Position numbers and translations under genes: made by a program. The notes under the pieces were generated by a model, which was given only the letters and a program-made list of their open reading frames with translations, ran no database searches and was not told where the DNA came from. A stretch of 64,000 bases of DNA from Chondrosia reniformis (taxonomy: Eukaryota > Porifera > Demospongiae > Chondrillida > Chondrillidae): assembly GCA_947172415.1 (NCBI GenBank), contig OX359195.1, forward strand, positions 8,053,001 to 8,117,000, read 5' to 3'. Positions 1 through 12,736 of the stretch are shown here, one piece after another; position 1 is the stretch's first letter, and each line of letters starts with the position of its first letter.

Positions 1-340
1 GTATAGGGGGAGTATACTGAGGGTGTAGGGTAGTATACTGAGGGTGTAGGGTAGTATACTGACGGTATAGGGGGAGTATACTGAGGGTGTAGGGTAGTAT
101 ACTGATGGTATAGGGGGAGTATAGTGAGGGTGTAGGGTAGTATACTGACGGTATAGGGGGAGTATAGTGAGGGTGTAGGGTAGTATACTGACAGTATAGG
201 GGGAGTATAGTGAGGGTGTAGGGTAGTATACTGAGGGTGTAGGGGGAGTATACTGAGGGTGTAGGGGGAGTATACTGAGGGTATAGGAATAGTATACTGA
301 GGGTGTAGGGTAGTATACTGAGGGTGTAGGGGAGTATACA
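1..340. repeat. Intronic minisatellite, about 20-bp unit
   Basis: Tandem copies of a unit close to GTATACTGAGGGTGTAGGG, with variants carrying extra G residues, run from the window edge to about position 340. It lies in a UBR5 intron, starting about 20 bp beyond the donor of the exon that ends at 363. The array continues off the left edge, so its full size is unknown. Confidence 0.9.
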
Positions 341-362
341 TAGGAAGGTGTGATGTTCTTAC

Positions 363-3300
363 CAGATCGTGCTTTTCTTCATTTGTCATTTTATCAACTA
401 TAGCCCAAAACCACTGTTTAAATCTAGCTACAACATCCGATGGTTGATCTATGGAATACAAACATATACATAAGTACTGTACGTGTGTACAACCAAGGGT
501 ACACGTGACTGTCATGTGACACTCACGTGATTCATCTGTAAAGGATGTTATCTTTTTCAGGACTTCAATGTCAACAAAAGGTGACCCGTTCATCAAGAGG
601 TGCACATCTTCTGCTGTGAGGTTCACAAACACAGATTTATCAAGAACGTCACAAAGACCTTTCTTCATCTCCTAATAAGGAAAACCAACTCATATGATTA
701 TAATGAAGGTTGGTACATATGGTGTGACACTTACCTCCAGCACTGGCTGGCACCAGTTGATCATTCTCAGCAGAGCATATCTTTCCACGTACTCGTAGAC
801 ATTCTCCGGAAGAACAGGTTTAGATCCTCCGTTGGTACAGAGGACATGAATGCCTCCACTCTCCTCCTCCCTCAGCTGAACTTGAAAGGTCAACTGGAGT
901 TCAGAAAGGTTAGCTTGGCCATCAGGGGATCTGGCGTTGATGATCATTTGTCTCAAACTCTCATACATGTGAGGGTCGTAGAAGGCAAAATCATGCCACA
1001 CAATCTGAGGAATAGCAAGCATGTACTGTATACGTACATACGGTACATATGTAAATATAAATGTAGTGAAACACTTTGACAAGATGTAATTTTAACAAAT
1101 AATCATAAACGTCTTCTAACTTATCTTTTGGGTGGTTCATGTATTTACAAACATTAATATACTTGCAGGAATGCCAACTTACTGGTCTGCCAATTAGGTA
1201 CTTTATCACATGACGACACAGTTTCATGGGAAACAGTTCACCATTTATGAGGCTCAATCCAATCAGCCTGTAGGAAGGTGGTAATAAAGCCACATTACTC
1301 AGTCTCCCCATCTCTCCACTAGGGGGTGGGGTCAACCTACCTGCCTATGGACCTGTACGTAGCCAGTCTGGAAGGAGTCAATTGGCCAAAGCAAGGAGCA
1401 AAGAATCCGGGTTTGCCTGGCTGGAAGAAGAGTCCTTTAGTTGAGGTGCTGTGACCCCCTCCCTCTTCTCCCTTCATAATGCTGAGCAGAAGGTGAAAGG
1501 TGAAAGGTGAAAGGAACGTGAAGGTATACTTAATGAACTTACAACTGGTACATACGTAGGTATGTACATACAAATGTACATACGTACAAGTAAGTAACTT
1601 ACCCATCAATACCATCCAAGATGTGTGGCATGTGGCTGTCCTGAGACTGAATTACCTAAATCAGAATGGAAGTCAAACTCAAACCAGTCCCCTAAGATAC
1701 ATAACTGGATTAATTGACAGTCTAACCGAAGCAATAGCAGTGAAGAAGCTTCTTCTGACGCCTGCCCCTTCTCCTGGCTCGTTGTGAAAGGTCACCTCCA
1801 TGCTGCTTGGGTGCCAATGGAAGGAGGAAGACGTCACCTTCTTCTGAGCCATTTCATATTCACTATTCACCTCTCTGACTGTATCTTCCAATAGACGTTC
1901 TGAGCTACGATCAACCTAGGAAATTTCAGATTTGTGACGTATATTAAATAATAACAAGTCAAGGCCTGTATGACGTATTTCTATATATGTATATGTACGT
2001 ACGTACGTATGTATGTATATGGGAATCAGGAAATTTTGTTAACCCACTTGTGTATGTTTGTGTGTGTGTGTGGCCCAACTTGAGACTACCCCTGTAATTC
2101 ACCTCCAGCACAAAGGGAGTGCCCCCTGACATTCTCAACACTTCCATGTTCTTCCGAAACCTCTTCTCTCTTTCCTTGTAACAGCCATAGTCGCTGAAGA
2201 GGGAGCTCGAGAGACTGACAAATGACTGCCCAAACACCTTGACAAAGAGCTCTATGCATGTGTTCCATCGACCTAGCATCACGCCTGAGGCCAGGTGTCC
2301 TTGGGTTAGGCCTATTATTGATTCAGGTGGGAGTGGCTCCATTTTAGACACACCCCTTTCACAGAGAGGGTGCACTAGCCTACTGAGTAGTGGGTTGGGC
2401 TTTATGGAACAGGGCGGCCATACTTCCATAGTGAGCTGGCTGCCCCTTAGAATTTCCCGTTTGTTGACCGAGGGCTGTAGTAGCTGAGGCCTATCAGCCA
2501 AAGGAACTGCCTTTGCAATAGGCTCGAAGGGGGAGATTGGCAAGACGCTCAGACAGGTCAGGGATTGAGTGCGACGGAAGAAGCTGGATATTGGTTCTCT
2601 GAGGGAAGACACTCCTTCATCGATATCATTTTCAGCGGTATCTGGCCTGGAGGGTATGTTGTACAAGAGGTAGAGTACGGTCTCAAGGATGAGTGCAATG
2701 TGCTTCATCTGCTTGATGTCCACGGAGGGGAGGCAGCCACCATGCTCGTCCTTGGCCCACCTCATTAGGGAGTTGAGGTACGTCAGACACTCCTTTCTGG
2801 CATCATTCTGAGCTGCCGCAAGGGCTGGATCAACTGTGGTCAGCACAGAGTGTCTGTAGGCCAGGGAGAGGAGGGTGAGGTGGTCATTGTTCACTGCTGA
2901 GCTGGCACTAGCTTGAGTAGCTGAGACTTTGCCGGCTGTAGTGTTTGGGGGACCCTTCACTAGCAAACCAACTGCATTTCCCAGTCGTAGCTGTTTCTCA
3001 GTGGAATCCATAATGTCCATCAGCCATTGGACAATGTCGTGGATCTGCTCCCAGATGAAGGAAGGGTCAAACTGACCAACCTTCAGATGTGCCTCCTTGA
3101 CCTCCTCTGGGGAAGTGATGAGTGAAACTGCAATTCTGAGAAGATTGCTAAAGCTCCTTGAGAGCATCACTGTGGCTGTCAGAGGCGGCTCCTCTATGAC
3201 TTTGGATCCACCACTTGTAGCTCTCCTGGGAGTGGTGGAGGTGTTGGTAGTCTCACTGCGCTGGATGGCCCAGTGCTCTCTAGTGGTTTCCAACCTTACT

Positions 3301-6300
3301 GGTGTGACTGCCTCTTGGGGATGTGTCTCATGGCGGGTTGGTGGGCGTGCCTCATGGTGGACACCTCCAGCAGCCGTGTCCATCATTTCCCATTCATCAT
3401 CATCATGGTCACTATCAACTTCATCATACCCACTCAACAGTGACACGTCACTCTCATTTCCCATGTCTCCTTCCAAGTCATCTATATCACTCTCCTCATC
3501 AACATCTGCTATTTGGATGGGCGGAGGGGGCGTGTTGGATGGGCGTGTCTGACTAGCTGAAGGCTGATTGGGCTGTGCGGTACGAAGAAGGCTAGGAGGA
3601 GGCAAAGAGAAGAGCTCTTCAATTGCCTTTGCCATTCGATCTCTATCGGACAAGTTGAAACTTAGACTAAGTTGCCGGCAGTGTCCTGTGATGACTGGTT
3701 TGATGATACAGGTTGCCATGACTACCAGTTCTTCCACTGCTAGGGAGGCAAGTACCTGAAAAACTAAAGTGGCGTGTTCAATAATGTTAAAGGTGATGGG
3801 CCTACATGGGTAAGAGATAGTGTCTGAGTGAAGCAAGCAATCACAGAGTATGAAGCAATAATTATTAAAGTGTTACTACTAACATTTGGATGTACGCACA
3901 TCTGTATATATGTATGTGGCAATGTTGTGATATACATACGTACATGCGTATGTGGCTCTATTGTAAGATATTTACCTTTTCTTTTGTGACACACTTGGAA
4001 AATGGCTGGTAGAAGGGTCTAGAGTGCAGAGGGTGTAGATGCGTATGACTGAGCAGAGAAACCTTTTGACCAACGTCTTCGCTCGAGGGTATCCCCTCTC
4101 CACAGCTGTCACCATTATGGTGAGGGGGAGCATTAATTGCTGCAGGGAGAGGGATCATTTCAACAATCAGTGAGGGATAGGATGTGTTCACACTTCAATG
4201 AGTCTTATCACTTTCACAAGACTACCATCACAACATACATACGTAATTAACTGGTAAAATTGTACTGACTCTTTATTCCACCTAATGCTTCAGGTAAACC
4301 ATGTTAACTGATAATTTATAATCTACGTACATCTTTGAGATGGTAAATCAAGAACCTTCTATTTAATTTCTGGTTGTTTAGTTCTGAGATAGGTCTAAGT
4401 CAGAGGCTGAAACTCACTTCATTTGTCAGTTTTCCAATCAGGTTGAAGGTAAAGGAGTCCAACTGTTGAGGTGTTGAGTGACTCTGAAACAGATCCGTCA
4501 CATTGACGCTGCTGGACTGCCTCAGAACCTGCAGCAAATCTTCTCTCTGCAAGAGGGAGGTGTGGTCATCACTGCCTGCAGCCAAACATGCTGCCAGCCA
4601 CTCCCACTTCTCACAACAGAGTTTCAGTGCAGTCACACCAAAGTTGGGAGGAGCGAGGTCGTGTGCAGGAGTGTCTGGTTTGGATCCTCTGTGAAGACGT
4701 CTCCGTGGAGCCAGCTTGTGCCATATCGCCTGCTCTCTGGTCTGCCTGGCGACCGTGGCAACCAGCATTGCTACAATGTGTTCCCCTCGGGCGTTGGGCT
4801 GGGTGGCCAGGGATGTGGACTTCAGAAGGATTTGAAGCAACTTTCTCCTCTGAAAGGTACTTCCAGACGGCAGTGCCTTGCAGCTACATTTCTGCCAACA
4901 GTCACAGTAGGCAGTTGGCAGGACCTTTTTAAACCTGATGGTGAGATAGAGGACTGTTAAGTACGTATGATACTAGCAACAAGAAAGAAGTCTTTGTCAA
5001 GAGGTACGTAATACTAGTACAAGGATGTCAAGTGTTGACAAGGTTTAAGTACGTATCTAAAGATAGAAGTTACACTAACGAGCAGTCGTGTCCGCGGTGA
5101 CATGTGTAGGCACACTCGGTGCAGCAGCAGTAGGAGTCTGTGATACCACAGGTCCGACACTCAAAGATATCCTGGTGGATGTGCTCCTCGCCCGTCCAGG
5201 TGAAGGAACAGGAGTCATTTCTGCACAACATGAAGAGTGGGGAGTCGTCTGGATGGCAGTCCCTTGGGAAGATCATTGACATGAGAATGTTGGGATCCGA
5301 GGACACGGTACTGGCCAACTTGAAAACCTCTACGCCAATCTGGTAGGAGCGATGGAAGACTGACCACATGAAGGGAGTCATCCCATCGATATTCCTGCAA
5401 CACAAAGTGAAGCAAATAACACACACACTCTACTAATATACGTAGTAATAATACATTCTGCTACTCTACTAATATACTAATAATACATTCTGCTACTCTA
5501 CTAATATACTAATAATACATTCTGCTACTCTACTAATATACGTAGTAATAATACATTCTGCTACTCTACTAATATACGTAGTAATAATACATTCTGCTAC
5601 TCTACTAATATACTAATAATACATTCTGCTACTCTACTAATATACTAATAATACATTCTGCTACAGGAGGGCAACCAGTTCTAATCTTTAAAATCAAATG
5701 CAGTTTATCTACATATGTACATATGGTGCACTTTGACCTCTGAATGTGCATGTGGCCCCACCCCTTGTGGGTGTGACACTGACCTAGCTTGTAGGAGTGG
5801 TAGGAAGAGGTGTGGCTGTTTCTGGACTTCCTTTGACATCAATCTGATGCATTTTAGAGGCATATCCGATTCACTCTCTCCCTCTCCCTCATCGCTAGAG
5901 CTCTGCTGGAAAGGGTCCAGGTGGTGAGGTGGAGAGGAAGAGGAGGCCATCCTGCTCGCTCTTTTGAAGAGCTCCCTCATACTTGGGGCCTTCTTGCCGT
6001 AACTGGATCCGGGGGGTGGAGGCTTGGGAGCCGCCAGCTCCGCTAGAGTGTGGAAGATGTTGTTGCCTCCGGCGAGTGTTACACTTAGATGTTCAAAAAG
6101 TGAGGAACTACTGCACACTTCTTCCAACTTGAGCTGAAACTTGCCAATCTCTCCCTTCATCAACATGGTGAAGAGAGGCACCTGCTGGAAGGACATGGTG
6201 AGCATCATACCAGTGACACCAGTAACAGCTAGATCAAATGCTTCCATGGGAGGCAGTTGCTGTAGGTATGATAGAGATGAAAGAAGTGCTGACATGGATC

Positions 6301-9300
6301 AGACTGCAGATAAACATCTATACATGTGCGTACATACACACTGTAGCCATGTACACATGTACATACATATGTGTACTTGCATATCTACGCATATACTATA
6401 TGGGTGGACTTACATAGCTGACAATGTCCTTTAACCCTCTCAGACTGTCCCTCTCCGAGAGTACATAAACTCCTCCCTGGTGATCCTTGAGGATGTATTC
6501 ATTGACCTGGGAGGGCTGTAGAGGTGAGAACAGAGACATGTACGCACATGTGTTTATGACTATAATTCCATTTATGGAGATTGACATACCAGTTTATAGA
6601 GTGTACAAGATGGCTGCTTGGCAAAGTGCTGGACTTGAATGTCAGGAAATTTGCCTCCTTCACTAATCTTCCCCGAGAGCATGTCCATCCTCCCAACTCT
6701 GAGTGTTCCTCCCAACAGTGCCACCACATAGATACCCTGTCTACTGACTGTCATCCCCAGGATCTTGCAGTCATTCTGAAGGGTGATCTTCTTTGGCACG
6801 TCTTGATAGCAGAGGTGGGTGTGGTTAGACCGCGCCTCCTGAGACGTCTGCAGGGAGGGCGCCACTCCGCTAACACAAGCCTTGGGCATGGCAGTAACAC
6901 ATGCTATACAATGTAACTCACCATTAAATCGTCCTTTTTCAGCAGTCTGCAGCTTGCCAAGACGTCAGACGAAGTGTTCCCATCACAGTTGTTGAACACC
7001 ACTGCAGCATATCTACCATCCACCTACACACAAGATAATCCATTCCTTCTTCCATCTTCCATATTCCTTCTTAAGGCCCTCTTATTTAACAGCCAAGGGG
7101 TCTACCTGTTCCTTCTTATACATACGTACGTAGGTCCACATATGCTCTTATACGTATAATAGCCCATGGGTCTCTTACCTTCACTACTCTTCCTACTGGT
7201 CCACAAATTCCTCCATCCTCTAGGAAGAGGCTGTTGTTAGCGTCCCAGTTCTCAGTTGGAAAGTTGAAATGGGAAGGAATCTGCAACACTGAGAAGGTGC
7301 TCCTCCTATCAGAGTGGTCGGGTACCTCATGATCGCTGCTCTCACTCTCCCCATCACCCTCCACATCAACATGCTTACGCTTCGTCCCAGCAACTGGCAA
7401 AGACAGTACAATCAGTCAACAAATATTTACAGGAAGGAATCTGTAACAAGTTGTAACTCCACAAACATGCCCACAAGTTGTGTCTGCAGGTACAGAGTGT
7501 AAGATGCTTACCAAAGAGAACATCTGGATCCTTGCTCCTTCTGCATTCTTTAAAGACATCAGTCACGATGCCCTTCACTTCAAAGCTGTCAGCAATGTTG
7601 TACATTGGGTGGACAAGTTGACCGATCTTTGGTGCCCCGGCATTGTTGAGCAACACAACTTTAGTGCCAGATTCGTAGAGTGGGGCCGACCGCATGCACA
7701 CCTCTGCTCCCTCAACAATGACATCACCTCTGGGAACTCTCATCTTCTTCTCCCTGGCCTTTTCAACCAGTTGTCTTCTTTCACACACAGGAGGAAAACC
7801 CCTAATTTAGAATACAGGAAACATACATATATACAGTATTGCACAATATACGTACGTACATTCCATATTGCACAATATATTTCTATATTGCACAATATTC
7901 ACACCTGGGTAGATGTGATTACATGTTTGTATAACGCTTACCACCAGTAGAGTTTCTTGCTCTGTGTGACAGCGACAGTCATGAGTGAGGAGACCTTCAA
8001 CTCAGTGACCACTTCCCCAACCAGCTCCGGGAAGGCTCTGGCACTGTGTTCCAACCTCTTGGATTGGCCAATCACATTAATGTCCAGCCAACTGGCAATC
8101 TACAGAGCAAGTCAGAAACATTTCAGGTTTGGTGAATGTACACAATAAGAGCCCGTCCCATGTATGTATGTATATATGTAGCTCTGGTGGACTGGAGCAG
8201 TCATGTGACCGGGGTAGTCATGTGACCAGGGTAGTCATGTGACCAGGGTAGTCATGTGACCAGGGTAGTCATGTAACTGGGGCAGTCATGTAACTGGGGT
8301 AGTCATGTAACTGGGGTAGTCATGTGAATAGGGCAGTCATGTGACCGGGGCTTGCCTTGGAAAGTGAACTCACCTTTTTACTCTCTGTGAGTACACTGGC
8401 TCTGAGATAGCTGGCATCCATTGTGACTATCTTCTCTCCACTCAGACCCAACTCCAGAGTTCTCAAGTGGGCGTGGCCACCTAATTCAGCAGCCATTACT
8501 GGAGTCATGCTGGACCACTCCCACTGGTGGAGTAGGCCCCTGTCATCTATAGCCAGTAGAGATGAGTGAGTTGCTGCTATCTTAGTGAATGTGACATCTT
8601 CCAGCCACCACTCCATGTTGCTATCTGTCCCTGAGATGGACTCTTCACTCCTCATTTTGTTACTGCTGCTACTGGCATTGGTCACAATTGACATTTGGTC
8701 CGAGGAGCTGAAGTGAGAACTGCTGTTTGGCATATTCCAGTGTCCTCCATCCCTCACTGTCATTCTGGATTCCCTTCCCTGATGACGCTCACTTGATTCA
8801 ATCTCTCTATCTCTCTCTCTCAACTGTAAAACATGGAATTTGTATGACCTAGAGTGGGTGTGACCAATATTAATCATTGGGAATTTACCCTTCTCAGAAT
8901 GGCTGTAGAAAGATCAAAGTCTGCATCTCCATCCATAATCCCTGACCCCAGTACTACAAAGTCTTCTGCAAAACCATACGTACATACATAGACAATTACA
9001 ATAATATACGTATATACGTAGGTAAGGAAGCAGTTATGCATTCAATAGTCTTACAATTCCAAAGATGTCAGATATGTACTTACGTATGTAGCTATGTACA
9101 TATGGACATGTACTGTACACACGTATAGTAATGCACACTTGTAATGCAGCACACATTAACTGAAGGAGTGACTACTGCTAATTGGGCTAGTTAGGTACTG
9201 AAAGGGACAGCACTGGGCTAGTTAGGTACTGAAAGGGACAGCACTGGGCTAGTTAGGTACTGAAAGGGACAGCACTGGGCTAGTCAGGTCACTGAAAGGG

Positions 9301-11823
9301 ACAGCACTGGGCTAGTCAGGTCACTGAAAGGGACAGCACTGGGCTGGTCAGGTCACTGAAAGGGACAGCACTGGGCTGGTCAGGTCACTGAAAGGGACAG
9401 CACTGGGCTGGTCAGGTCACTGAAAGGGACAGCACTGGGCTGGTCAGGTCACTGAAAGGGACAGCACTGGGCTGGTCAGGTCACTGAAAGGGACAGCACT
9501 GGGCTAGTCAGGTCACTGAAAGGGACAGCACTGGGCTGGTCAGGTCACTGAAAGGGACAGCACTGGGCTAGTCAGGTCACTGAAAGGGACAGCACTGGGC
9601 TAGTCAGGTCACTGAAAGGGACAGCACTGGGCTGGTCAGGTCACTGAAAGGGACAGCACTGGGCTGGTCAGGTCACTGAAAGGGACAGCACTGGGCTAGT
9701 TAGGTACTGAAAGGGACAGCACTGGGCTAGTCAGGTCACTGAAAGGGACAGCACTGGGCTAGTCAGGTCACTGAAAGGGACAGCACTGGGCTGGTCAGGT
9801 CACTGAAAGGGACAGCACTGGGCTGGTCAGGTCACTGAAAGGGACAGCACTGGGCTGGTCAGGTCACTGAAAGGGACAGCACTGGGCTGGTCAGGTCACT
9901 GAAAGGGACAGCACTGGGCTAGTCAGGTCACTGAAAGGGACAGCACTGGGCTGGTCAGGTCACTGAAAGGGACAGCACTGGGCTGGTCAGGTCACTGAAA
10001 GGGACAGCACTGGGCTGGTCAGGTCACTGAAAGGGACAGCACTGGGCTAGTCAGGTCACTGAAAGGGACAGCACTGGGCTAGTCAGGTCACTGAAAGGGA
10101 CAGCACTGGGCTAGTCAGGTCACTGAAAGGGACAGCACTGGGCTAGTCAGGTCACTGAAAGGGACAGCACTGGGCTAGTCAGGTCACTGAAAGGATTGGA
10201 TGGTTACCTGACTGAATGAGGCCATGCAACTGCTCGTCATGCTCCTCGTGGTCTCCTTCATCCTTGCTCAGCAGGTTGTTGACAGCCATATTCACATCCA
10301 GGTTCTACACAGGTACATAATGATAGTAACACCATCTGATAACCAACCACCCCCATGGGACTTACTGTGGTCTGAAGCTCACGAGCTATGACTTCTCTCG
10401 ACTTTCCCTGCAGGACGGCCATTGCCTGATCTATCAGCTCCTCTGGGACATCAGAGGAGCTGACAGGCTGGGACCAGCGTCTGAGGTGGGCGTGTCCCCC
10501 ACCATGGCCACTTCGAAGGAGGAGGTGCCGCATGGCATGACTACCATAAGGTCGACTACATCAAAGCAATACAGTAAAGCTCATCAAAAATGGAGGAAAA
10601 GGTGCCATTGAAGAAGCCTCAGTTGAAGAAGAACTTTGGGAGTGAAAAGTTTAGACCAACTACGTCTTTAGATGCTCAAAAGGTCAAAGGTCAAACCATT
10701 CAAAAGAAGAGCTCAATGTAACATACATTAGATATGGGCTACATTTAGTCTGCAGCCACCTTAGTATTCTACTCATGTGTCTGGCTCCCCGGCCTGTATC
10801 ACTACTATGACTTAATGGCATTGCCATTTTCAACAGTGACAAGTGTTACAAGTGCGTACTCATACACATAATGTGTTGATAGACATATGTACATAGGCAT
10901 GTATTGTGTGATAGGCAATATAGCAATGAATATGATTACCAAGAAAGTACACACTCACTCCAAGTAGACCATAGAAGAGCCAAGTCTTCGTGCTCTCTCG
11001 CGGTCCCTGTCCATTCTAACACTGCTGGTAGCACTACTTTCACCCTCTTCAGGCGACTTTCTCTTTGTAGACTCTGTTTTGTCTGCTGAGGTGCTGTTCA
11101 CCTTCAAACGAACCACTCGACCATCCTAAGCAAGGACACACATACAGTCGTTACAAACATACACAGATCAGTAGTCACATAGATTGTTGGTAAATGAGAA
11201 ATCAAGCTCATTTGATGTCTTATGTTCTTTGATGATAATTCAAACACACTTCAGAACCCTTTTCCATTCGGATGCATATAAATCCTTTAAAATGTAGTAC
11301 ATTACACATGAAAAATCTAATATACCATTTTCCTACATACTATGCCTATTCTGTAAAAGAGCCTATAGGGGAACTAAACCTGAAGAGAGCTTTAGATGAA
11401 GATACAGGAGTCTTTTCTTTCTTTTTTTCCTACACAGGCCTATTTCGTATGCTCAGTAAAAAGGCAACTTCCTATTCTAGTCAATACTTCCTGAGCGTTG
11501 GTCTACAGGTTTAGTCACTCTACACATTCGAGTGCCTACCTCTAATAAGACCCCGATGTAGCGAGGAGTTGTCACAAGCTGTTTTATCTTCCCTTCCGTC
11601 AGACCCAGCAGTCCCGCAGGAGTCTTGCCATGTCCCCAAATGTCATCACTCAGACGTTTCAAGCTAACACGAGTAACAGGAAAACCAACACAGCGTAACA
11701 GGACCTTAACGTTAAACTTTAATCTCTGTTGGTGAATATACACACGACCTACTTTTCGCTAAGCTTAGTACTGGCGTCTTTCTTCTGTTGAGTTACTGAC
11801 AGCTGGTGTAACAAGGATGACAT
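363..11823 (-). CDS. UBR5: UBR5 (EDD/Hyd) HECT-type E3 ubiquitin ligase, 3' end missing
   Basis: N-degron-recognising HECT E3 ligase. Exons, in coding order: 11753-11823 (ATG, MSSLLHQLSV), 11540-11663, 10959-11125, 10366-10540, 10208-10304, 8889-8965, 8374-8823, 7942-8099, 7512-7801, 7179-7393, 6922-7023, about 6590-6880, 6414-6515, 5784-6259, 5080-5394, 4418-4934, about 3976-4190, 2090-3755, about 1727-1915, 1603-1655, 1341-1481, 1193-1267, 735-1004, 537-671, 363-448. Visible product is about 2150 residues. The UBA domain (PEELIDQAMAVLQGKS) is in exons 4-5, an RCC1/beta-propeller-like part in exons 7-12, the UBR box (CSFTWTGEEHIHQDIFECR and a following Cys/His cluster) in exon 15, and the HECT N-lobe from the exon near 1900 to 363 (NEPGEGAGVRRSFF, RHVIKYLIGRP). 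The final HECT exon with the catalytic Cys lies outside the window. No MLLE domain fits between the two HECT parts, unlike in human UBR5. It is head to head with the PHD gene. Confidence 0.95.
5080..5394 (-). other. UBR5: UBR-box zinc finger exon of UBR5
   Basis: This exon encodes the substrate-binding UBR box. The order WTGEEHIHQDIFECRTCG, YCCCTECAYTCHRGHDC is nearly the same as in human UBR5. The finger continues into the next exon with YCDCWQKCSCKAL, which supplies the last cysteines. All zinc-ligand Cys and His positions of the family appear to be present. Confidence 0.93.
5440..5663. repeat. Intronic minisatellite, about 37-41 bp unit
   Basis: About six copies of a unit with TACTCTACTAATATAC followed by TAATAATACATTCTGC. 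Some copies carry an extra GTAG. It sits in the UBR5 intron just upstream of the UBR-box exon (minus sense). Confidence 0.9.
8177..8350. repeat. Intronic 17-bp minisatellite
   Basis: About ten copies of a unit close to GTAGTCATGTGACCAGG in the UBR5 intron between exons 8374-8823 and 7942-8099. Copies differ at a few positions (GTAACTGG, GTGACCGG). Confidence 0.9.
9176..10194. repeat. Large intronic 32-bp minisatellite
   Basis: Roughly 32 head-to-tail copies of a 31-32 bp unit (GGGCTGGTCAGGTCACTGAA then AGGGACAGCACT). The array fills most of the UBR5 intron between exons 10208-10304 and 8889-8965. The main variation is A/G in GGCTA/GGCTG. A shorter 31-bp form (AGTTAGGTACTG) opens the array and recurs once near 9690. 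There are no spacers, so it is not a CRISPR array. Confidence 0.95.
11305..11428 (+). repeat. Interspersed repeat copy (UBR5 intron)
   Basis: Diverged member: ATACCATTTTCCTACATACT, GCCTATAGGGGAACTAAACC, GAGAGCTTTAGATGAAGATA, then a T-rich end. Confidence 0.7.
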
Positions 11824-12040
11824 TCTGATGGAACGTGAACCAGTTGTCGTCTCAAGGAGTTACTCTGAGGGGCAAGGAGTTACCAGGAACAAAATCTAAC
11901 AGAACGCGTATTAGAAAACCACGTGTAAAGTACTTTTGACGTATTTTCAATAAAGACTACTTATCAAACACACCACCGCGTATCCCTCAAATGAGCTAGT
12001 TTTTAATGTCACGTGCTTTGAGCGTGACAAATGTAGCACT
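11824..12040. promoter_or_regulatory. Presumed bidirectional promoter, UBR5 / PHD gene
   Basis: 217 bp separate the divergent start codons of UBR5 (minus) and the Pygopus-like gene (plus). The stretch holds no ORF of note and contains CACGTG-core E-box-like sequences (CCACGTG near 11930 and CACGTGC near 12010). The regulatory role is inferred from geometry only. Confidence 0.5.
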
Positions 12041-12535
12041 ATGAAATTGAGATCTAGGAAAAGACCACAGACCAAGAAACCTCCAAAGCAAATTTCAAAA
12101 CGTCGAACTTCTGCTCATCCTCCCCAAAAGAGAAGAGTTAGCTTGTCTAAGCGGGGTAGAAAGAGTCGAAAGGACTCGGAATCAGAAGCCTCCAGCTCTA
12201 CTCAGAGTGAAGACACTAGCTGCGAGAATGAAACGGACACGGAACGCGATATTGAAGACGGTGGATTCTTGGAGAAGAAACAAGTCAGTGAAGATGTCGA
12301 TATGACCAAGAATGACGAGTGGCAGTGCGGAGTATGCGCTCGCGAGGTGCGCTATCAAGACGAGGGTATTCTCTGCGAAGCGGGCTGTAATCAGTGGTAC
12401 CACAGAGAATGCGTGAAACTGACTAAACTAGCGTTTGAACTGTTACAAGGAGAAGAGAGAGCGCAGTGGGCGTGTGACACTTGTGTTGCCACTAGACGCG
12501 TGAGAAGGACTCGAAAGCTTTCTGTTCCGTCCTGA
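12041..12535 (+). CDS. Small Pygopus-like PHD finger protein
   Basis: Intronless 164-residue ORF. Residues 1-60 are basic with Ser-rich stretches (KLRSRKRPQTKKPPK) and look like nuclear-localisation sequence, followed by an acidic stretch. Residues about 94-150 form a C4HC3 PHD finger: CGVC, then ILCEAGC, WYHREC and WACDTC. The spacing and the ILCEA-C-x2-W-Y-H-R core match the PHD of Pygopus, which binds methylated histone H3 and, through BCL9/Legless, acts in Wnt/beta-catenin transcription. The Pygopus N-terminal NPF-containing NHD motif is not seen, so function in Wnt signalling is only a family inference. Another small PHD family is the alternative. The next gene (desaturase) converges on it. 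Confidence 0.8.
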   Translation: MKLRSRKRPQTKKPPKQISKRRTSAHPPQKRRVSLSKRGRKSRKDSESEASSSTQSEDTSCENETDTERDIEDGGFLEKKQVSEDVDMTKNDEWQCGVCAREVRYQDEGILCEAGCNQWYHRECVKLTKLAFELLQGEERAQWACDTCVATRRVRRTRKLSVPS

Positions 12536-12736
12536 TCATCAAACATTTGCAATTTGTAGCCACTTCACCTAGTTACAGACTTTTATCAATTTTCTCTACA
12601 TCTCTTCTTTACTGTTCCTCATTTTTAGAAATTTCTGTTCATTGTTTTAGGTTTCAAGTTGAACACGTTTTAAACTGATAAATCCTATTTCACATAACTC
12701 TACATGTCACTGTGTAACTACATACAATATAAAACG

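Noticed and set aside
9176-10194. Regular 32-bp repeats resembling a CRISPR array
   Set aside because: Copies are head to tail with no unique spacers, inside an intron of a eukaryotic gene.
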